In this document: positions 25,020 to 37,680 of the stretch, in pieces
How the letters are laid out: each line of letters opens with the position of its first letter
How positions within the stretch are numbered: position 1 is the stretch's first letter
Assembly (NCBI RefSeq): GCF_024346355.1
Contig: NZ_JAGQCU010000001.1
Span: 1-64,000, forward strand
DNA: 64,000 nt
Source: Cyanobium sp. ATX 6A2
GTDB taxonomy: Bacteria > Cyanobacteriota > Cyanobacteriia > PCC-6307 > Cyanobiaceae
Reading direction: 5' to 3'
The notes under the pieces: model-generated
Told to the model about the DNA's origin: nothing
The model's database searches: none
Seen by the model: the letters and a program-made list of their open reading frames with translations, nothing else
Program-made: the position numbers and the translations under genes

Positions 25020-26822
25020 CTAGGAGCCTGTCGCGCATAGATCAGCACCCCGTCTCTCCACAGACGCCCTGAGATCTGCCAAGATCCCAGTGACAGCAAT
25101 GGATCTTGGCGATAAACTGGGGCATGCAGAAGCCCAAGTCCTTCCGCCCCTGGCAGCCGGAGCAGACCACCCTGCTGCCGCCGTCACCTCGTGAGTGGCT
25201 CTCAGAAGACCACCAGGTGTATTTCCTGCTGGATCTGGTGGATGAGCTGGATCTCTCCGAGATCCTGATCCCCGCTCAAGCCAAGGATCCCCGCGGCGAG
25301 AAGGGCTTTGACCCGCGGATGATGACGATGCTCTTGCTCTACGCCTACTGCGTGGGCACGGTGTCATCCCGCAAGATCGAGCGGGCCTGCTACGAGGACC
25401 TGGCCTTCCGGGTGCTGACCGGGAATCAGCAGCCCGACCACAGCCGCATCAGTGAATTCCGGCGCCGCAATCTCGATGCCCTCAAAGATCTGTTTGTTCA
25501 GATCCTGCGGCTGTGCCAGAAGGCGGGCATGGTGAGCCTGGGTCATGTCGCCCTGGATGGCACCAAGGTGCAGGCCAACGCCTCCAAGCGCAAAGCCATG
25601 AGCCACGAGCGGATGCTCAGGGCCGAGAAGGAGCTGGCGAAGGAGATCAACGCCTTGATGCGCAAGGCCGAGATCCTCGATGCCCAGGAGGATCGCCGCT
25701 ATGGCAAAGGCAAGCTGGGCAGCGAGTTGCCGGATGAGCTGAGGAGACGGCAGGACCGCCTGGCCAGGATTCGTCAGGCCCGCAAGGAGATGGAAGCGGA
25801 GACCGCAGCAGCAGCTGCACGTCAGCGGCAGGAGCACGCTGAGGAAGCCCAGGCCGAGGCGGCTTCCGCGCGTGGTGCCGATGCACCGGCTGATGAGCAG
25901 ACCGAGCTGACCAGAAAGGCGGAGGCGGCAGCAGCCAAAGCCAAGGCGACACGGGAGAAGGCGAACGAAGCTGCCGAGGATGCAGGCCTGCAACCACCGG
26001 ATCTGGAGCCCCTGGCCTGTGACGCGATGCCCAGGCGTGGACTGGCCAGGAAGGCTGATGGCACCCCGACGGCCAAGACCCAGCGCAATTTCACGGATCC
26101 CGACAGCCACCTCATGCAGTCAGGTGGGTCGTACCTGCAGGGCTACAACTGCCAGCTGGCGGTGGACAGCGACCATCAGGTGATCGTGGCGGTGGGCGTG
26201 AGCAACCAACCGCCGGATGTCGAGCACCTCGAACCCATGCTGGAGCGCATCGTTGCAAGCGCCGGAGCACTGCCGGATGTGATGACGATGGATGCGGGCT
26301 ACTGGAGCGATGACCACTCAGGACACTGCGAGGGGCTCGGCATTGACGCCTACATCGCCACCGGGCGGCTACAGCACGGGCAGCCGCCACCAGCGAAACG
26401 CGGACCGCTGCCCAGAGATGCCGATACCAAGACCCGCATGGCCCGCAAACTCAGAAGCAAGAAAGGATCAAGGATCTACGCCCAACGCAAGGCGATCGTG
26501 GAGCCGGTGAATGGCCAGATCAAGGAAGGCCGGGGTCTGCGGCGCTTCCTGCTGCGGGGCCTGGAGAAGGTGAACGGCGAGTGGCACCTGATCGCCGCCA
26601 CCCACAACCTGCTGAAGCTATTCAGACACAGGCGATCACAGCAGCAGGCGCTGCTGGCGGCGTCGGGATGAGGGCAGTAGCCCTGGCCGGAGGTGCCAGG
26701 GCTGACTGAACTCCACACCGACTGGGCCCACAAGGCAGAAGAACAGAGCTGCGGTTGTTCAGCTCGGGTGAAAATTCGCCGAGATCCAGTGGGCTGGTGC
26801 CCTATCGGCAACAAACTCCTAG
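25020..26822 (+). mobile_element. IS1182-type insertion sequence with CTAG target duplication
   Basis: CTAG at 25020-25023 and 26819-26822 flanks a 1795-bp body. The body ends are imperfect inverted repeats: left GAGCCTGTCGCGCATAG, right (reverse complement) GAGTTTGTTGCCGATAG. One transposase gene fills it. A hairpin (AGCCCTGGC / GCCAGGGCT, 26679-26703) follows the transposase stop. The right CTAG supplies the folP stop codon, so the insertion left folP intact. Matched ends and an open transposase suggest a recent, possibly active copy. Confidence 0.8.
25124..26671 (+). CDS. IS1182 family transposase
   Basis: The product has 515 residues from ATG 25124. The N-terminal DUF772-type domain (about 1-110: FDPRMMTMLLLYAYCVGT, DHSRISEFRR) leads to DDE residues in ALDGTKVQANASK (first Asp), VMTMDAGYWSD (second Asp) and RKAIVEPVNGQIKEGRGLRRFLLRG (Glu). 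Between the first two is a long, charged, Ala/Glu/Arg coiled-coil insertion (about 165-295), typical of IS1182 transposases. The frame is intact with no internal stop. Confidence 0.92.
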   Translation: MQKPKSFRPWQPEQTTLLPPSPREWLSEDHQVYFLLDLVDELDLSEILIPAQAKDPRGEKGFDPRMMTMLLLYAYCVGTVSSRKIERACYEDLAFRVLTGNQQPDHSRISEFRRRNLDALKDLFVQILRLCQKAGMVSLGHVALDGTKVQANASKRKAMSHERMLRAEKELAKEINALMRKAEILDAQEDRRYGKGKLGSELPDELRRRQDRLARIRQARKEMEAETAAAAARQRQEHAEEAQAEAASARGADAPADEQTELTRKAEAAAAKAKATREKANEAAEDAGLQPPDLEPLACDAMPRRGLARKADGTPTAKTQRNFTDPDSHLMQSGGSYLQGYNCQLAVDSDHQVIVAVGVSNQPPDVEHLEPMLERIVASAGALPDVMTMDAGYWSDDHSGHCEGLGIDAYIATGRLQHGQPPPAKRGPLPRDADTKTRMARKLRSKKGSRIYAQRKAIVEPVNGQIKEGRGLRRFLLRGLEKVNGEWHLIAATHNLLKLFRHRRSQQQALLAASG

Positions 26823-27679
26823 CCCACCGCCGCCGCCATCCGTGCCACCTGAGCGATCGGGCCCACGTCGTGCACCCGCAGCACCGCGGCGCCGCGGGCC
26901 ACCGCCAGGGCGCACACGGCGGCGGTGCCCCACAGGCGCGCCCTCGGGCGGGGCTCCTGGAGCACCGCGCCGATGAAGCGCTTGCGCGAGGGGCCCACCA
27001 GCAGCGGATAGGCCACCGGAGTCCGGCCTGGACCGTGGCCGCTCAGTTCCGGCAACCGCCGCAGCAGCTCCAGGTTCTGCTCGGTGGTCTTGGCGAAGCC
27101 CAGGCCCGGATCCCACACGATCTGCCCGGGCGCCACCCCGGCCGCCAGGGCTTGGGCAGTGGCCGCCTGCAGCTCCCGCCGCACCTCGACCACCACATCG
27201 CCATACACCGCCAGATCGTCCATGGAATGGCTGTCGCCGCGGCTGTGCATGAGCACATAGGGGCAACCGCGGGCCGCGATCAGGGGCAGCATCGCCGGAT
27301 CACGCAAGCTGCAGCCGCGCACATCGTTGATCCAGTCGGCACCGGCTGCCAGAGCCGCCTCGGCCACCGCGCCATGGAAGGTGTCCACCGAGAGGGTGAT
27401 CGCCGGCTGGGCGGCGCGGATCGCCTCCAGGGGCGGCAACAGCCGCTCCAGCTCCCGCTGGGGTCCCACCACCTCGGCACCGGGCCGGGTGCTCTGGCCG
27501 CCGAGATCGAGCACCTCCGCCCCCTGGCTCACCATCCGGGCCGCCACCCGCACGGCCTGCTCCATGCCGGCGATGCGGCCCCCATCGCTGAAGGAATCGG
27601 GGGTGAGGTTGATCACCCCCATCACCAGCGGACGGTGACCCCAGCGAAAGCCGGGATCACTCCGCAGCGGCCCGTTCAC
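26819..27679 (-). CDS. folP: Dihydropteroate synthase
   Basis: The 286-residue enzyme joins pABA to hydroxymethyl-dihydropterin diphosphate in folate synthesis. Signatures are [16 protein letters not shown] (first pterin motif), [40 protein letters not shown] and [13 protein letters not shown]. Start is GTG 27679, which overlaps the tpiA stop by four bases (GTGA), so translation is coupled to tpiA. The last codon before TAG is within the native gene; the TAG itself belongs to the duplicated CTAG target of the neighbouring IS. Confidence 0.95.
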   Translation of the reverse strand: MNGPLRSDPGFRWGHRPLVMGVINLTPDSFSDGGRIAGMEQAVRVAARMVSQGAEVLDLGGQSTRPGAEVVGPQRELERLLPPLEAIRAAQPAITLSVDTFHGAVAEAALAAGADWINDVRGCSLRDPAMLPLIAARGCPYVLMHSRGDSHSMDDLAVYGDVVVEVRRELQAATAQALAAGVAPGQIVWDPGLGFAKTTEQNLELLRRLPELSGHGPGRTPVAYPLLVGPSRKRFIGAVLQEPRPRARLWGTAAVCALAVARGAAVLRVHDVGPIAQVARMAAAVG

Positions 27680-28419
27680 ACCCGCGCCGGCACCTGGTAG
27701 TTGGCGATGCGGGCAAAGCCCTCGGCATCCAGCGAAGCGCCGCCCACCAGCACGCCGTCGATGTCGCTCTGGGCCATCAGGTCGTCGATCGTGGCCGGAT
27801 TCACCGAGCCGCCGTACTGCACGATCACATCCCCATGGCCCACCCAGCCCCGGATCAGCGCGCAGACGCGGTTGGCCTCCTGGGCCGGACAGGTCTTGCC
27901 GGTGCCGATGGCCCAGATCGGCTCGTAGGCCACGATCAGCTGGCCGGGATCCACATCCTCCAGCCCCTGCTCGATCTGGCGGTGAATCACCCGCTCGGTT
28001 TCTCCCGCCTCGCGCTGATCGAGGCTCTCGCCCACGCACAGGATCGGGATCAGGCCATGGCGCTGGGCGGTGCGGGCGCGCAGGTTGATCTGTTCGTCGC
28101 TCTCACAGAAATACTTGCGCGGCTCGCTGTGGCCCACGATGGTGTGGCTGACGCCGTGCTCCGCCAGCATCGTCGCTGAGATCATGCCGGTGTAGGCGCC
28201 CTTCTCATCCCAGTGCACGTTCTGGGCGGCAATGGCCACACCGGTGCCGGCCAGGTGGCGACTGAGGGTGGGAATGGCGGTGAACGGCGGCGCGATCACC
28301 ACCTCGCGATCATCTGGAAGCTCGGCGATCAGCGGCCGGAAGGTGGCGGCAAAGGCCCGCGTCTCGGCGCAGGTCATGTGCATCTTCCAGTTGCCTGCAA
28401 TGACGGACTTACGCACCAT
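27676..28419 (-). CDS. tpiA: Triosephosphate isomerase
   Basis: The 247-residue enzyme interconverts glyceraldehyde-3-phosphate and dihydroxyacetone phosphate in glycolysis and the Calvin cycle. It shows NWKMH (catalytic Lys), [11 protein letters not shown] (catalytic His), the active-site motif [13 protein letters not shown] (catalytic Glu) and VQYGGSVNP (phosphate loop). ATG 28419 is used; a frame eight codons longer exists. It precedes folP by a four-base overlap. Confidence 0.97.
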   Translation of the reverse strand: MVRKSVIAGNWKMHMTCAETRAFAATFRPLIAELPDDREVVIAPPFTAIPTLSRHLAGTGVAIAAQNVHWDEKGAYTGMISATMLAEHGVSHTIVGHSEPRKYFCESDEQINLRARTAQRHGLIPILCVGESLDQREAGETERVIHRQIEQGLEDVDPGQLIVAYEPIWAIGTGKTCPAQEANRVCALIRGWVGHGDVIVQYGGSVNPATIDDLMAQSDIDGVLVGGASLDAEGFARIANYQVPARV

Positions 28420-28446
28420 GAGCTTGCTGATCTCCAGGGCCAAACG

Positions 28447-28653
28447 CTAATGGGCCGCCGGCCAGCCGCCCGCCAGGCCGCCAAACACCAGTTCGCGGCC
28501 ATCGAGGAGCACCGCATCGCCCCGGACCAGCTGACGACCGCGACGCAGCTCAATGGTTCCGTTCACCCGCACATCGCCACGCTGGATGCGCAGCTTGGCT
28601 TCACCGCCGGTGGCCACAAGGCCGTGGAACTTGAGGAACTGATCGAGCTTCAC
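28447..28653 (-). CDS. S4-domain RNA-binding protein
   Basis: About 68 residues from a GTG at 28651-28653. Nearly the whole protein is one S4 domain: VKLDQFLKFHGLVATGGEAKLRIQRGDVRVNG, followed by E-L-R-R-G-R-Q-L...G-D-A-V. This resembles YbcJ/RlbA-type small S4 proteins, which bind structured RNA, often ribosomal. A longer frame begins at 28704 but would overlap the divergent ABC gene. It is upstream of tpiA by 27 bases and probably in its operon. Confidence 0.8.
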   Translation of the reverse strand: MKLDQFLKFHGLVATGGEAKLRIQRGDVRVNGTIELRRGRQLVRGDAVLLDGRELVFGGLAGGWPAAH

Positions 28654-28688
28654 CGGGAGTTGAACCCCACGACCCTTAGCGTGCCGCG

Positions 28689-30452
28689 ATGCTCGCACCC
28701 TCACAGGCGGCAGGCCGCGACAGCCTGCGGGACAGCGTGCGCAGGCTGTGGCCCCTGATGCGGCCCCACCGGCGCCGGCTCACCGCCGGTGGGGTGTGCA
28801 TCGTGATCTACGTGCTCTGCTGGCCCCTGCTGGCGGCCCTCGCCGGCCGGCTGATCCCTGCCATCGGCGCCGGCGATCTGGCCACCACCCTGCAGGCGGT
28901 GCTGCTGGCCCTGCTGGTGTTCCTGGTGCAGAAAGCGGCTCAGTTCGGCCAGGACACCCTGCTGGCCGGGCCGGCACTGGGCGTGAGCCGAACCCTCCGC
29001 CAGCAGCTGTTCGCCCGCCTGCAACGGCTGGAGTTCGCCTCCCTCGACAAGCTCTCGGCCGGCGATCTCACCTACCGCCTCACCGAGGATGCCGACCGGG
29101 TGGGTGAGGTGATCTACAAGACGATCCAGGACACCACCCCCAGCGCCCTGCAGCTGCTGGCGGTGCTGGGCTACATGCTCTGGCTCGACTGGCCCCTGGC
29201 CCTGGCCACCCTGCTGCTGGCGCCGCTGGTGGCGCTGCTGGTGAGCGCCTTCGGGGCGCGGGTGATGACAGCGGCCGAGCAGAGCCAACGCCAGGTGAGC
29301 GAGCTGGCCGGACTGCTGGCCGAGGCCATCGCCGGCCTTCCCCTGGTGCGGGCCTATGCCGCCGAGGCCTGGCTGCAGCGGCGCTTCGACGCCGAGGTGG
29401 AACAGCACCGCCGGGCCCGCTACCGAACCCTGCGGCTGCTGGCGCTGCAGCATCCGGTGGTGGGCTTTCTGGAGGCCGGCGGCATCCTCACCGTGCTGCT
29501 GATCGGCGCCTGGCGGATTCAGACCGGCCAGCTCGATGCCCAGGGCTTCAGCAGCTATGTGGCGGCGTTGCTGATGCTGATCGATCCCATCGCCCACCTC
29601 ACCACGAACTTCAACGAACTGCAGCAGGGCCAGGCCTCTCTGCAGCGCCTGCGGGCGATCGAGCGCGAGCCGGTGGAACCGCCCGACCATCCAGGCGCCA
29701 GCGACCTCGGTGCGGTGCGTGGCGAGCTGGTGCTGGAGGCGATCGCCTTCGGCTACGACCCTGGCCAGCCGGTGCTGAACGGGCTCGATCTGCGGGTGGA
29801 GCCAGGCCAGGTGGTGGCCCTGGTGGGGCCATCGGGGGCGGGCAAGAGCACGCTGTTCTCCCTGCTGCTGCGCTTCAACGTGGCCCAGCGCGGCCGCGTG
29901 CTGCTCGATGGCCGCGACCTGGCCGACCTGCGCGCCGCCGAGCTGCGCCGCGCCGTGGCCCTGGTGCCCCAGCAGAGCCAGGTGTTCTCGGGCACGGTGG
30001 CCGAGGCGATCGCCTTCGGCCGGCCCGCCACGCCCGAACAGATCCAGCGGGCGGCGCGGCTGGCCAACGCCGACGGTTTCATCGAGGCCCTGCCGAGCGG
30101 CTATGGCAGCCGGGTGGAGGAGCGGGGCCGCAACTTCTCCGGCGGCCAGCTGCAGCGTCTGGCCATCGCCCGGGCGGTGCTGGGCGATCCGGCCCTGCTG
30201 CTGCTCGATGAAGCCACCAGCGCCCTCGATGCCGAGGCCGAGGATGCGGTGCAGCGGGGCCTGAGCCAGGCCATGGCCGGCCGCACCGTGCTGGTGATCG
30301 CCCACCGCCTGGCCACGGTGCAGCAGGCCGAGCGCATCGTGGTGCTCGCCGGCGGTCGCATTGTGGAGCAGGGCAGCCACAATCAGCTGATGGCCCACGG
30401 CGGGCGCTACCGCGACCTCTGCCGGCGCCAGTTCATTCAGCTTGAGTCTTGA
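28689..30452 (+). CDS. ABC exporter (MsbA-like half transporter)
   Basis: The 587-residue product fuses an N-terminal six-helix membrane domain (about 25-320) to a C-terminal ATPase (about 345-585). ATPase motifs are Walker A GPSGAGKST, Q-loop VPQQSQVFSGT, signature FSGGQLQRLAIARA, Walker B LLLLDEATSALD and switch IAHRLATV. It works as a dimer and exports a lipid, peptide or drug-like compound; the substrate is not readable. No substrate-binding partner is adjacent. It starts divergently from the S4 gene. Confidence 0.92.
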   Translation: MLAPSQAAGRDSLRDSVRRLWPLMRPHRRRLTAGGVCIVIYVLCWPLLAALAGRLIPAIGAGDLATTLQAVLLALLVFLVQKAAQFGQDTLLAGPALGVSRTLRQQLFARLQRLEFASLDKLSAGDLTYRLTEDADRVGEVIYKTIQDTTPSALQLLAVLGYMLWLDWPLALATLLLAPLVALLVSAFGARVMTAAEQSQRQVSELAGLLAEAIAGLPLVRAYAAEAWLQRRFDAEVEQHRRARYRTLRLLALQHPVVGFLEAGGILTVLLIGAWRIQTGQLDAQGFSSYVAALLMLIDPIAHLTTNFNELQQGQASLQRLRAIEREPVEPPDHPGASDLGAVRGELVLEAIAFGYDPGQPVLNGLDLRVEPGQVVALVGPSGAGKSTLFSLLLRFNVAQRGRVLLDGRDLADLRAAELRRAVALVPQQSQVFSGTVAEAIAFGRPATPEQIQRAARLANADGFIEALPSGYGSRVEERGRNFSGGQLQRLAIARAVLGDPALLLLDEATSALDAEAEDAVQRGLSQAMAGRTVLVIAHRLATVQQAERIVVLAGGRIVEQGSHNQLMAHGGRYRDLCRRQFIQLES

Positions 30453-30475
30453 TCCCGCAGGGGGACACCGCAGCC

Positions 30476-30808
30476 ATGGCCTGGGAATACCGGGTGATCC
30501 ACATCGATGTGAGCAGCGGCTCACCGCCGGAGCCACCGTCGCCGGAGGCCGACAGCCGGCGCCTGGACGGCGCCCTCAGCCCGGAATTCCTGGAGCGGGA
30601 ATTTCCCCAGCAGTACCGCGGCGCCAACGCGCGACCCCGCCACCCGGCCGAGCAGCTGCAGTTCTTCCTCAACGCCCTCGGGCGGGAAAACTGGGAGCTG
30701 GTAGAGGCCCCCCAGCTGGGGCGGCTCTTGATGTTCGTGTTCAAGCGGCCCGCCCTCGATCTGCCCCAGCTGCCGCCCGGAGGTGGTGAGCGGGGATCCG
30801 TATCCTGA
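30476..30808 (+). CDS. DUF4177-like small protein
   Basis: The product has 110 residues from ATG 30476. The start MAWEYRVIHIDV and the end FFLNALGRENWELVEAPQLGRLLMFVFKRP give the strand-helix-strand order of DUF4177-like proteins ('W-E-Y-(K/R)-V...L-N-x-x-G-x-x-G-W-E-L-V...F-K-R'). A Pro/Ser-rich loop and an Arg-rich segment sit between. It lies 24 bases behind the ABC gene and is likely cotranscribed. Function unknown. Confidence 0.6.
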   Translation: MAWEYRVIHIDVSSGSPPEPPSPEADSRRLDGALSPEFLEREFPQQYRGANARPRHPAEQLQFFLNALGRENWELVEAPQLGRLLMFVFKRPALDLPQLPPGGGERGSVS

Positions 30809-30830
30809 GCGGGCCCTGCCGATTCCCGCC

Positions 30831-31052
30831 ATGGACGTCAACGCCCAGCAGCCACCCGTGCTCACCTTCGAGGGCAAGCGCTACGACCTCAACTCCCTGC
30901 CCGATGAGGTGAAGGAGCTGGTGCGGGGCATGCAGGTGGCCGACGCCCAGCTGCGCATGCACGAGGACACCCTCAAGGTGCTGGCGGTGGGCCGGCAGTC
31001 GATGGCGATGCAGCTCAACGAGAAGCTCCAGCAGATTGCTTCCCTGCCCTGA
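30831..31052 (+). CDS. DUF6447 family small protein
   Basis: The product has 73 residues. The core LTFEGKRYDLNSLPDEVKELVRGMQVADAQLRMHEDTLKVLAVGRQ is characteristic of the cyanobacterial DUF6447 family: a short hairpin ('F-x-G-K-x-Y') and a long amphipathic helix. It is probably a helical, oligomeric protein. Its last 38 bases overlap the end of the convergent symporter gene. Function unknown. Confidence 0.75.
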   Translation: MDVNAQQPPVLTFEGKRYDLNSLPDEVKELVRGMQVADAQLRMHEDTLKVLAVGRQSMAMQLNEKLQQIASLP

Positions 31053-32355
31053 AGTTGTACTGGCGGGTCAGCCGGAACACGGTGCCCGAGAGCAGCAGCA
31101 CGCCCACCAGGTTGGGGATCGCCATCAGGCCGTTGAGGATGTCGGCAATGGTCCAGATCACGCCGCCGCTCACCACGGCACCGATCACCACCACCACCAC
31201 CCACAGCAGGCGGAAGGGGGTGATGGCCGCGGTGCCCGCCAGGAACTCCAGGCAGCGCTCGCTGTAGTAGCCCCAGCCCAGGATCGTGGTGGCGGTGAAG
31301 GTCACGGTGGCGAAGGTCACCAGCCAGCCGGAACCGGGCAGTTCGGCGTTGAAGGCGCTGATCGTCAGGTCCACGCCGGTGCTCTCGCCGCCGTAGAGGC
31401 CGCTGAGCACGATCACCAACGCGGTCATCGTGCAGATCACGATCGTGTCGATGAAGGTGCCGATCATGGCCACACTGCCCTGAAGCACGGGGTCACCGGG
31501 GCGGGCCGCCGCCTGGGCGATCGGAGCCGTGCCCAGGCCCGACTCATTGGAGAACACCCCGCGGGCGATGCCCTGGCGGATCACCATCCCCAGGGTGCCG
31601 CCCACGGCGGCCTGGCCACTGAAGGCATTGCCGAAGATCACGCCGAAGGCGGCGGGGATTTCCGGCAGGTGAAGCGCCAGGATGATCAGGGCCCCGCCCA
31701 CGTAGATCGCCGCCATCACCGGCACCACCACCTCAGACACCTTGCCAATGCGCTCGATGCCACCGATCAGCACGGCGAAGGCGATCGCCCCCATCACCAG
31801 GCCCGTGAGCAGTTCGGGCACCCCCAGGGAGGTGCGCAGCGCCAGGGCCAGCTGGTTGGCCTGCACGCCGTTGCCGATGCCGAAGCCGGCCAGGGTGCCG
31901 AAGATGGCGAACAGGGTGCCCAGCCAGGCCCAGCGCGGACCAAGGCCATTGCGGATGAAGTACATCGGACCGCCCACATGCTCACCAAGGGAATCCACCT
32001 CCCGGTAGTGCACCGCCAGCAGCGATTCGGCGTACTTGGTGGCCAGCCCCACAATGGCGATCAGCCACATCCAGAACACAGCCCCCGGACCGCCCACGGC
32101 GATGGCGCTGGCCACCCCGGCCACGTTGCCGGTGCCGATGGTGGCGGCCAGGGCGGTGGCCAGGCTCTCGAAGGCGGTCACATCGCCCTCGCCCTTGCTG
32201 GAGCGAATCGAAGCGATGGCCTGGCGCATCCCGTAGCCCAGCTTGCGCAGGGGCATGAAGCGCAGCCCCACCATCAGGTAGAGGCCCGTGAGGCTGATCA
32301 ACCAGAGGGTGAGCGGACCCCACACCACACCATTGATCCGGTCGAGGAGCTCCAA
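31015..32355 (-). CDS. Alanine/glycine:cation symporter (AGCS) family protein
   Basis: The 446-residue membrane protein has about 11 helices. AGCS signatures include ATALAATIGTGNVAGVASAIAVGGPGAVFWMW near residues 66-97, GGPMYFIRNGLG, RGVFSNESGLGTAPIAQAAA (the ligand-site block) and GWGYYSERCLEFL. Members take up alanine or glycine with Na+ or H+. It stands alone on this strand, ending inside the DUF6447 gene. Confidence 0.92.
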   Translation of the reverse strand: MELLDRINGVVWGPLTLWLISLTGLYLMVGLRFMPLRKLGYGMRQAIASIRSSKGEGDVTAFESLATALAATIGTGNVAGVASAIAVGGPGAVFWMWLIAIVGLATKYAESLLAVHYREVDSLGEHVGGPMYFIRNGLGPRWAWLGTLFAIFGTLAGFGIGNGVQANQLALALRTSLGVPELLTGLVMGAIAFAVLIGGIERIGKVSEVVVPVMAAIYVGGALIILALHLPEIPAAFGVIFGNAFSGQAAVGGTLGMVIRQGIARGVFSNESGLGTAPIAQAAARPGDPVLQGSVAMIGTFIDTIVICTMTALVIVLSGLYGGESTGVDLTISAFNAELPGSGWLVTFATVTFTATTILGWGYYSERCLEFLAGTAAITPFRLLWVVVVVIGAVVSGGVIWTIADILNGLMAIPNLVGVLLLSGTVFRLTRQYNFRAGKQSAGASR

Positions 32356-32411
32356 GGCAGGCCGTCGTGATTGGCGCCGATGGTGCCATGGCAGCGGCGC
32401 CCCAGCCAGTC

Positions 32412-33194
32412 TCAGCCCAGGGGCTCGAGCGCCTCGAAGCGGAACAGCTGGCGGCTGGCGGGGGTATCGCCACAGGCCTCGGTGTCCACCACCCGCTCGG
32501 CCAGCACCCAGGGGCCACCGCCCACCAGGGGCACGAAGGTGTCGGTGAAGCGGCTCATCCCGCCCCGCGGTGCGCCGCTGGCGGGGTCGGTGTAGCGGCT
32601 GGTGTAGCTGTGGCTGAGATAACCAGCGCCGGTGTGGGTGACGCTCTCGGTGAAGATCGTCACCACCGTGCCGTGGATGTGTCGGTGCACCATCGTCACC
32701 ACGTCGTCCTTGATGCGATAGCGGTCACCGGCGTTTTTCCCACCCACGATCACCTCGCTGCCCACGGCGTCGGTGTCACCGGCGGCGAAGGTGTTCTCAC
32801 CGTGGGTCTGCTCGAAGCCACGGCGCACGCGGTGGATCGCCACCTCCCAGAGCTGGGAAGCAAGCGCCTTGTGCACCTCGGCATCGTCGATCCCCTCCAC
32901 CTGGGCCTTGAGATCGGCACCCACCTGGAAGCGACCCTCCAGGCGGCGGACCGGCTGGCCGGCGTCAGCGGCCTGCTCCCACACGCAGCGGCCGCGGTAG
33001 CCGCCGAAGCCGGGGTCCCAGGTGTAGCGGTTCTCGTAGGCGGAGCGAAAGGCATCGCGGCAGTCGCTGCCGGGGGCCAGAGGTGCCTGGGATGCGGTGG
33101 TGGAAGCCGCTCCGGTGGGGGTTGAGCTGAGGGCGGTGGTGCTGGTTGCAGCGGTGCTGGTGGCGGTCAAGGGCGGTCGGGGAAAGGGATCCAA
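32412..33194 (-). CDS. DUF3386 family protein
   Basis: About 260 residues. After a Thr/Ser/Ala-rich tail of ~40, the conserved core begins with C-R-D-A-F-R-S-A-Y-E-N-R-Y-T-W-D-P-x-F-x-G-Y-R-G (DUF3386). It continues LEGRFQVGADLKAQVEGID and RYRIKDDVVTMVHRHIHGTVVTIFTESV. The fold is probably beta-rich and soluble. DUF3386 is cyanobacterial and of unknown role. The start is TTG, either at 33194 or 33170. It follows carB after three bases, so it is likely in its operon. Confidence 0.75.
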   Translation of the reverse strand: MDPFPRPPLTATSTAATSTTALSSTPTGAASTTASQAPLAPGSDCRDAFRSAYENRYTWDPGFGGYRGRCVWEQAADAGQPVRRLEGRFQVGADLKAQVEGIDDAEVHKALASQLWEVAIHRVRRGFEQTHGENTFAAGDTDAVGSEVIVGGKNAGDRYRIKDDVVTMVHRHIHGTVVTIFTESVTHTGAGYLSHSYTSRYTDPASGAPRGGMSRFTDTFVPLVGGGPWVLAERVVDTEACGDTPASRQLFRFEALEPLG

Positions 33195-33197
33195 ACC

Positions 33198-36521
<3,324 letters not shown>

Positions 36522-36638
36522 GGGTTGAACCGGCCAAACGCGGCCAGCCTTGCACGATCCACCGCCCGCGGCGGTGACGATCGACCCGGGGACCCCGATC
36601 CGTATCGCTAACCTGGGTCCCATTGTTCCCACGCGTCC

Positions 36639-37274
36639 ATGAGCGAACTCCAGCGCCTCAAGGGGCTGCTGCCGCCGGAAATGCAGAGCTGGGTGTTCGT
36701 GGAAGCCGCGGCCTCGATCGATCCACCCCTGGTTGCGATCGAAGAGATCGGGCGGGATGAGATCGAGATCCAGGTGGACCTGGAGAAATGGGATGCCCTG
36801 GCACTCGACCACCGCAACCTGCTGTTCTGGCATGAGGTGGGCCGCATCCAGAACGACGCCGTGCCCCGCGATGGCTGGGAGATGGCTGCCCTGGCCATCG
36901 GCCTGGGCGGTGCCATCGGCGAGCTCTGGGTTCAGGACGGCCTGCTGCTGCTGATGGCCCTGGGGCTTTCGGGCTTCGCCGGTTACCGCCTCTACCTCAA
37001 GAACAACACCGAGAAGCGCCTGGCCGATGCCATCGCTGCCGACGAGCGGGCGATCGATCTGGCCTGTCGTTTCGGCTACACCCTCCCCAACGCCTACAAG
37101 AGCCTGGGCGGTGCCCTCAAGGAACTGGCCGAGCAGACCCGCAAAAAAAAGAAGCGCACCTTCTACGACGACCGCCTCGAAGCCCTGCGCAAGAGTGCCA
37201 GCCGGGCCCGGGCCGAAATGGCCCAGCAGCAGGGATCACGCGAGTCGGTCACCAGCGAGAACGTGTATGGCTGA
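36639..37274 (+). CDS. DUF3318 family membrane protein
   Basis: The product has 211 residues. The N-terminal half reads [50 protein letters not shown], a typical DUF3318 start. Two hydrophobic helices follow ([33 protein letters not shown], about 85-120), then a charged helical tail rich in K/R/E. It is probably thylakoid or plasma-membrane bound. Its stop overlaps the rsfS start by eight bases. Confidence 0.8.
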   Translation: MSELQRLKGLLPPEMQSWVFVEAAASIDPPLVAIEEIGRDEIEIQVDLEKWDALALDHRNLLFWHEVGRIQNDAVPRDGWEMAALAIGLGGAIGELWVQDGLLLLMALGLSGFAGYRLYLKNNTEKRLADAIAADERAIDLACRFGYTLPNAYKSLGGALKELAEQTRKKKKRTFYDDRLEALRKSASRARAEMAQQQGSRESVTSENVYG

Positions 37275-37677
37275 CCTCATCCCAGCAAGCCCAGCCAGCC
37301 AGGGCGATCCGGCCAGCGAAGCCCTGGCCCGGCTGGCGGCCGAGGCCTGCGACGACCGCAAGGCCGTGGACATCCGCCTGATCCGGGTGGATGAGGTGAC
37401 CACCCTGGCCGACTGGTTCCTGATCTGCAGCGGCCTCTCCGATGTGCAGGTGCGGGCCATCGCCCGCTCGGTGGAGGACAGGCTGGAGGCCGAGATCGGC
37501 AGGCTGCCGCTGCGCCGCGAGGGCCAGGCGGAAGGCCGCTGGGTGCTGCTCGACTACGGCGAGCTGATCGTGCATGTGCTCATGCCAAAGGAGCGCGAGT
37601 ACTACGACCTGGAGTCGTTCTGGGGCCACGGCCAGCAGGTGCGCTACCTGGGCTCCGCCCCGGCCCCCAGCAGCTGA
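37267..37677 (+). CDS. rsfS: Ribosomal silencing factor RsfS
   Basis: The 136-residue protein binds ribosomal protein uL14 and blocks subunit joining during nutrient stress. Family motifs: ALARLAAEACDDRKAVDIRLIRVDEVTTLADWFLICSG (domain start), VQVRAIARSVED, WVLLDYGELIVHVLMPKEREYYDLESFWG. The start ATG at 37267 overlaps the end of the DUF3318 gene, and CGLD27 follows three bases after the stop, so the three form one operon. Confidence 0.95.
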   Translation: MADLIPASPASQGDPASEALARLAAEACDDRKAVDIRLIRVDEVTTLADWFLICSGLSDVQVRAIARSVEDRLEAEIGRLPLRREGQAEGRWVLLDYGELIVHVLMPKEREYYDLESFWGHGQQVRYLGSAPAPSS

Positions 37678-37680
37678 GCC

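Noticed and set aside
26672-26818. Passenger gene in the IS
   Set aside because: Only a hairpin and the right inverted end are present; no frame of note.
36522-36833. N-terminal extension of carB
   Set aside because: The frame is open but non-homologous and overlaps the divergent DUF3318 gene.
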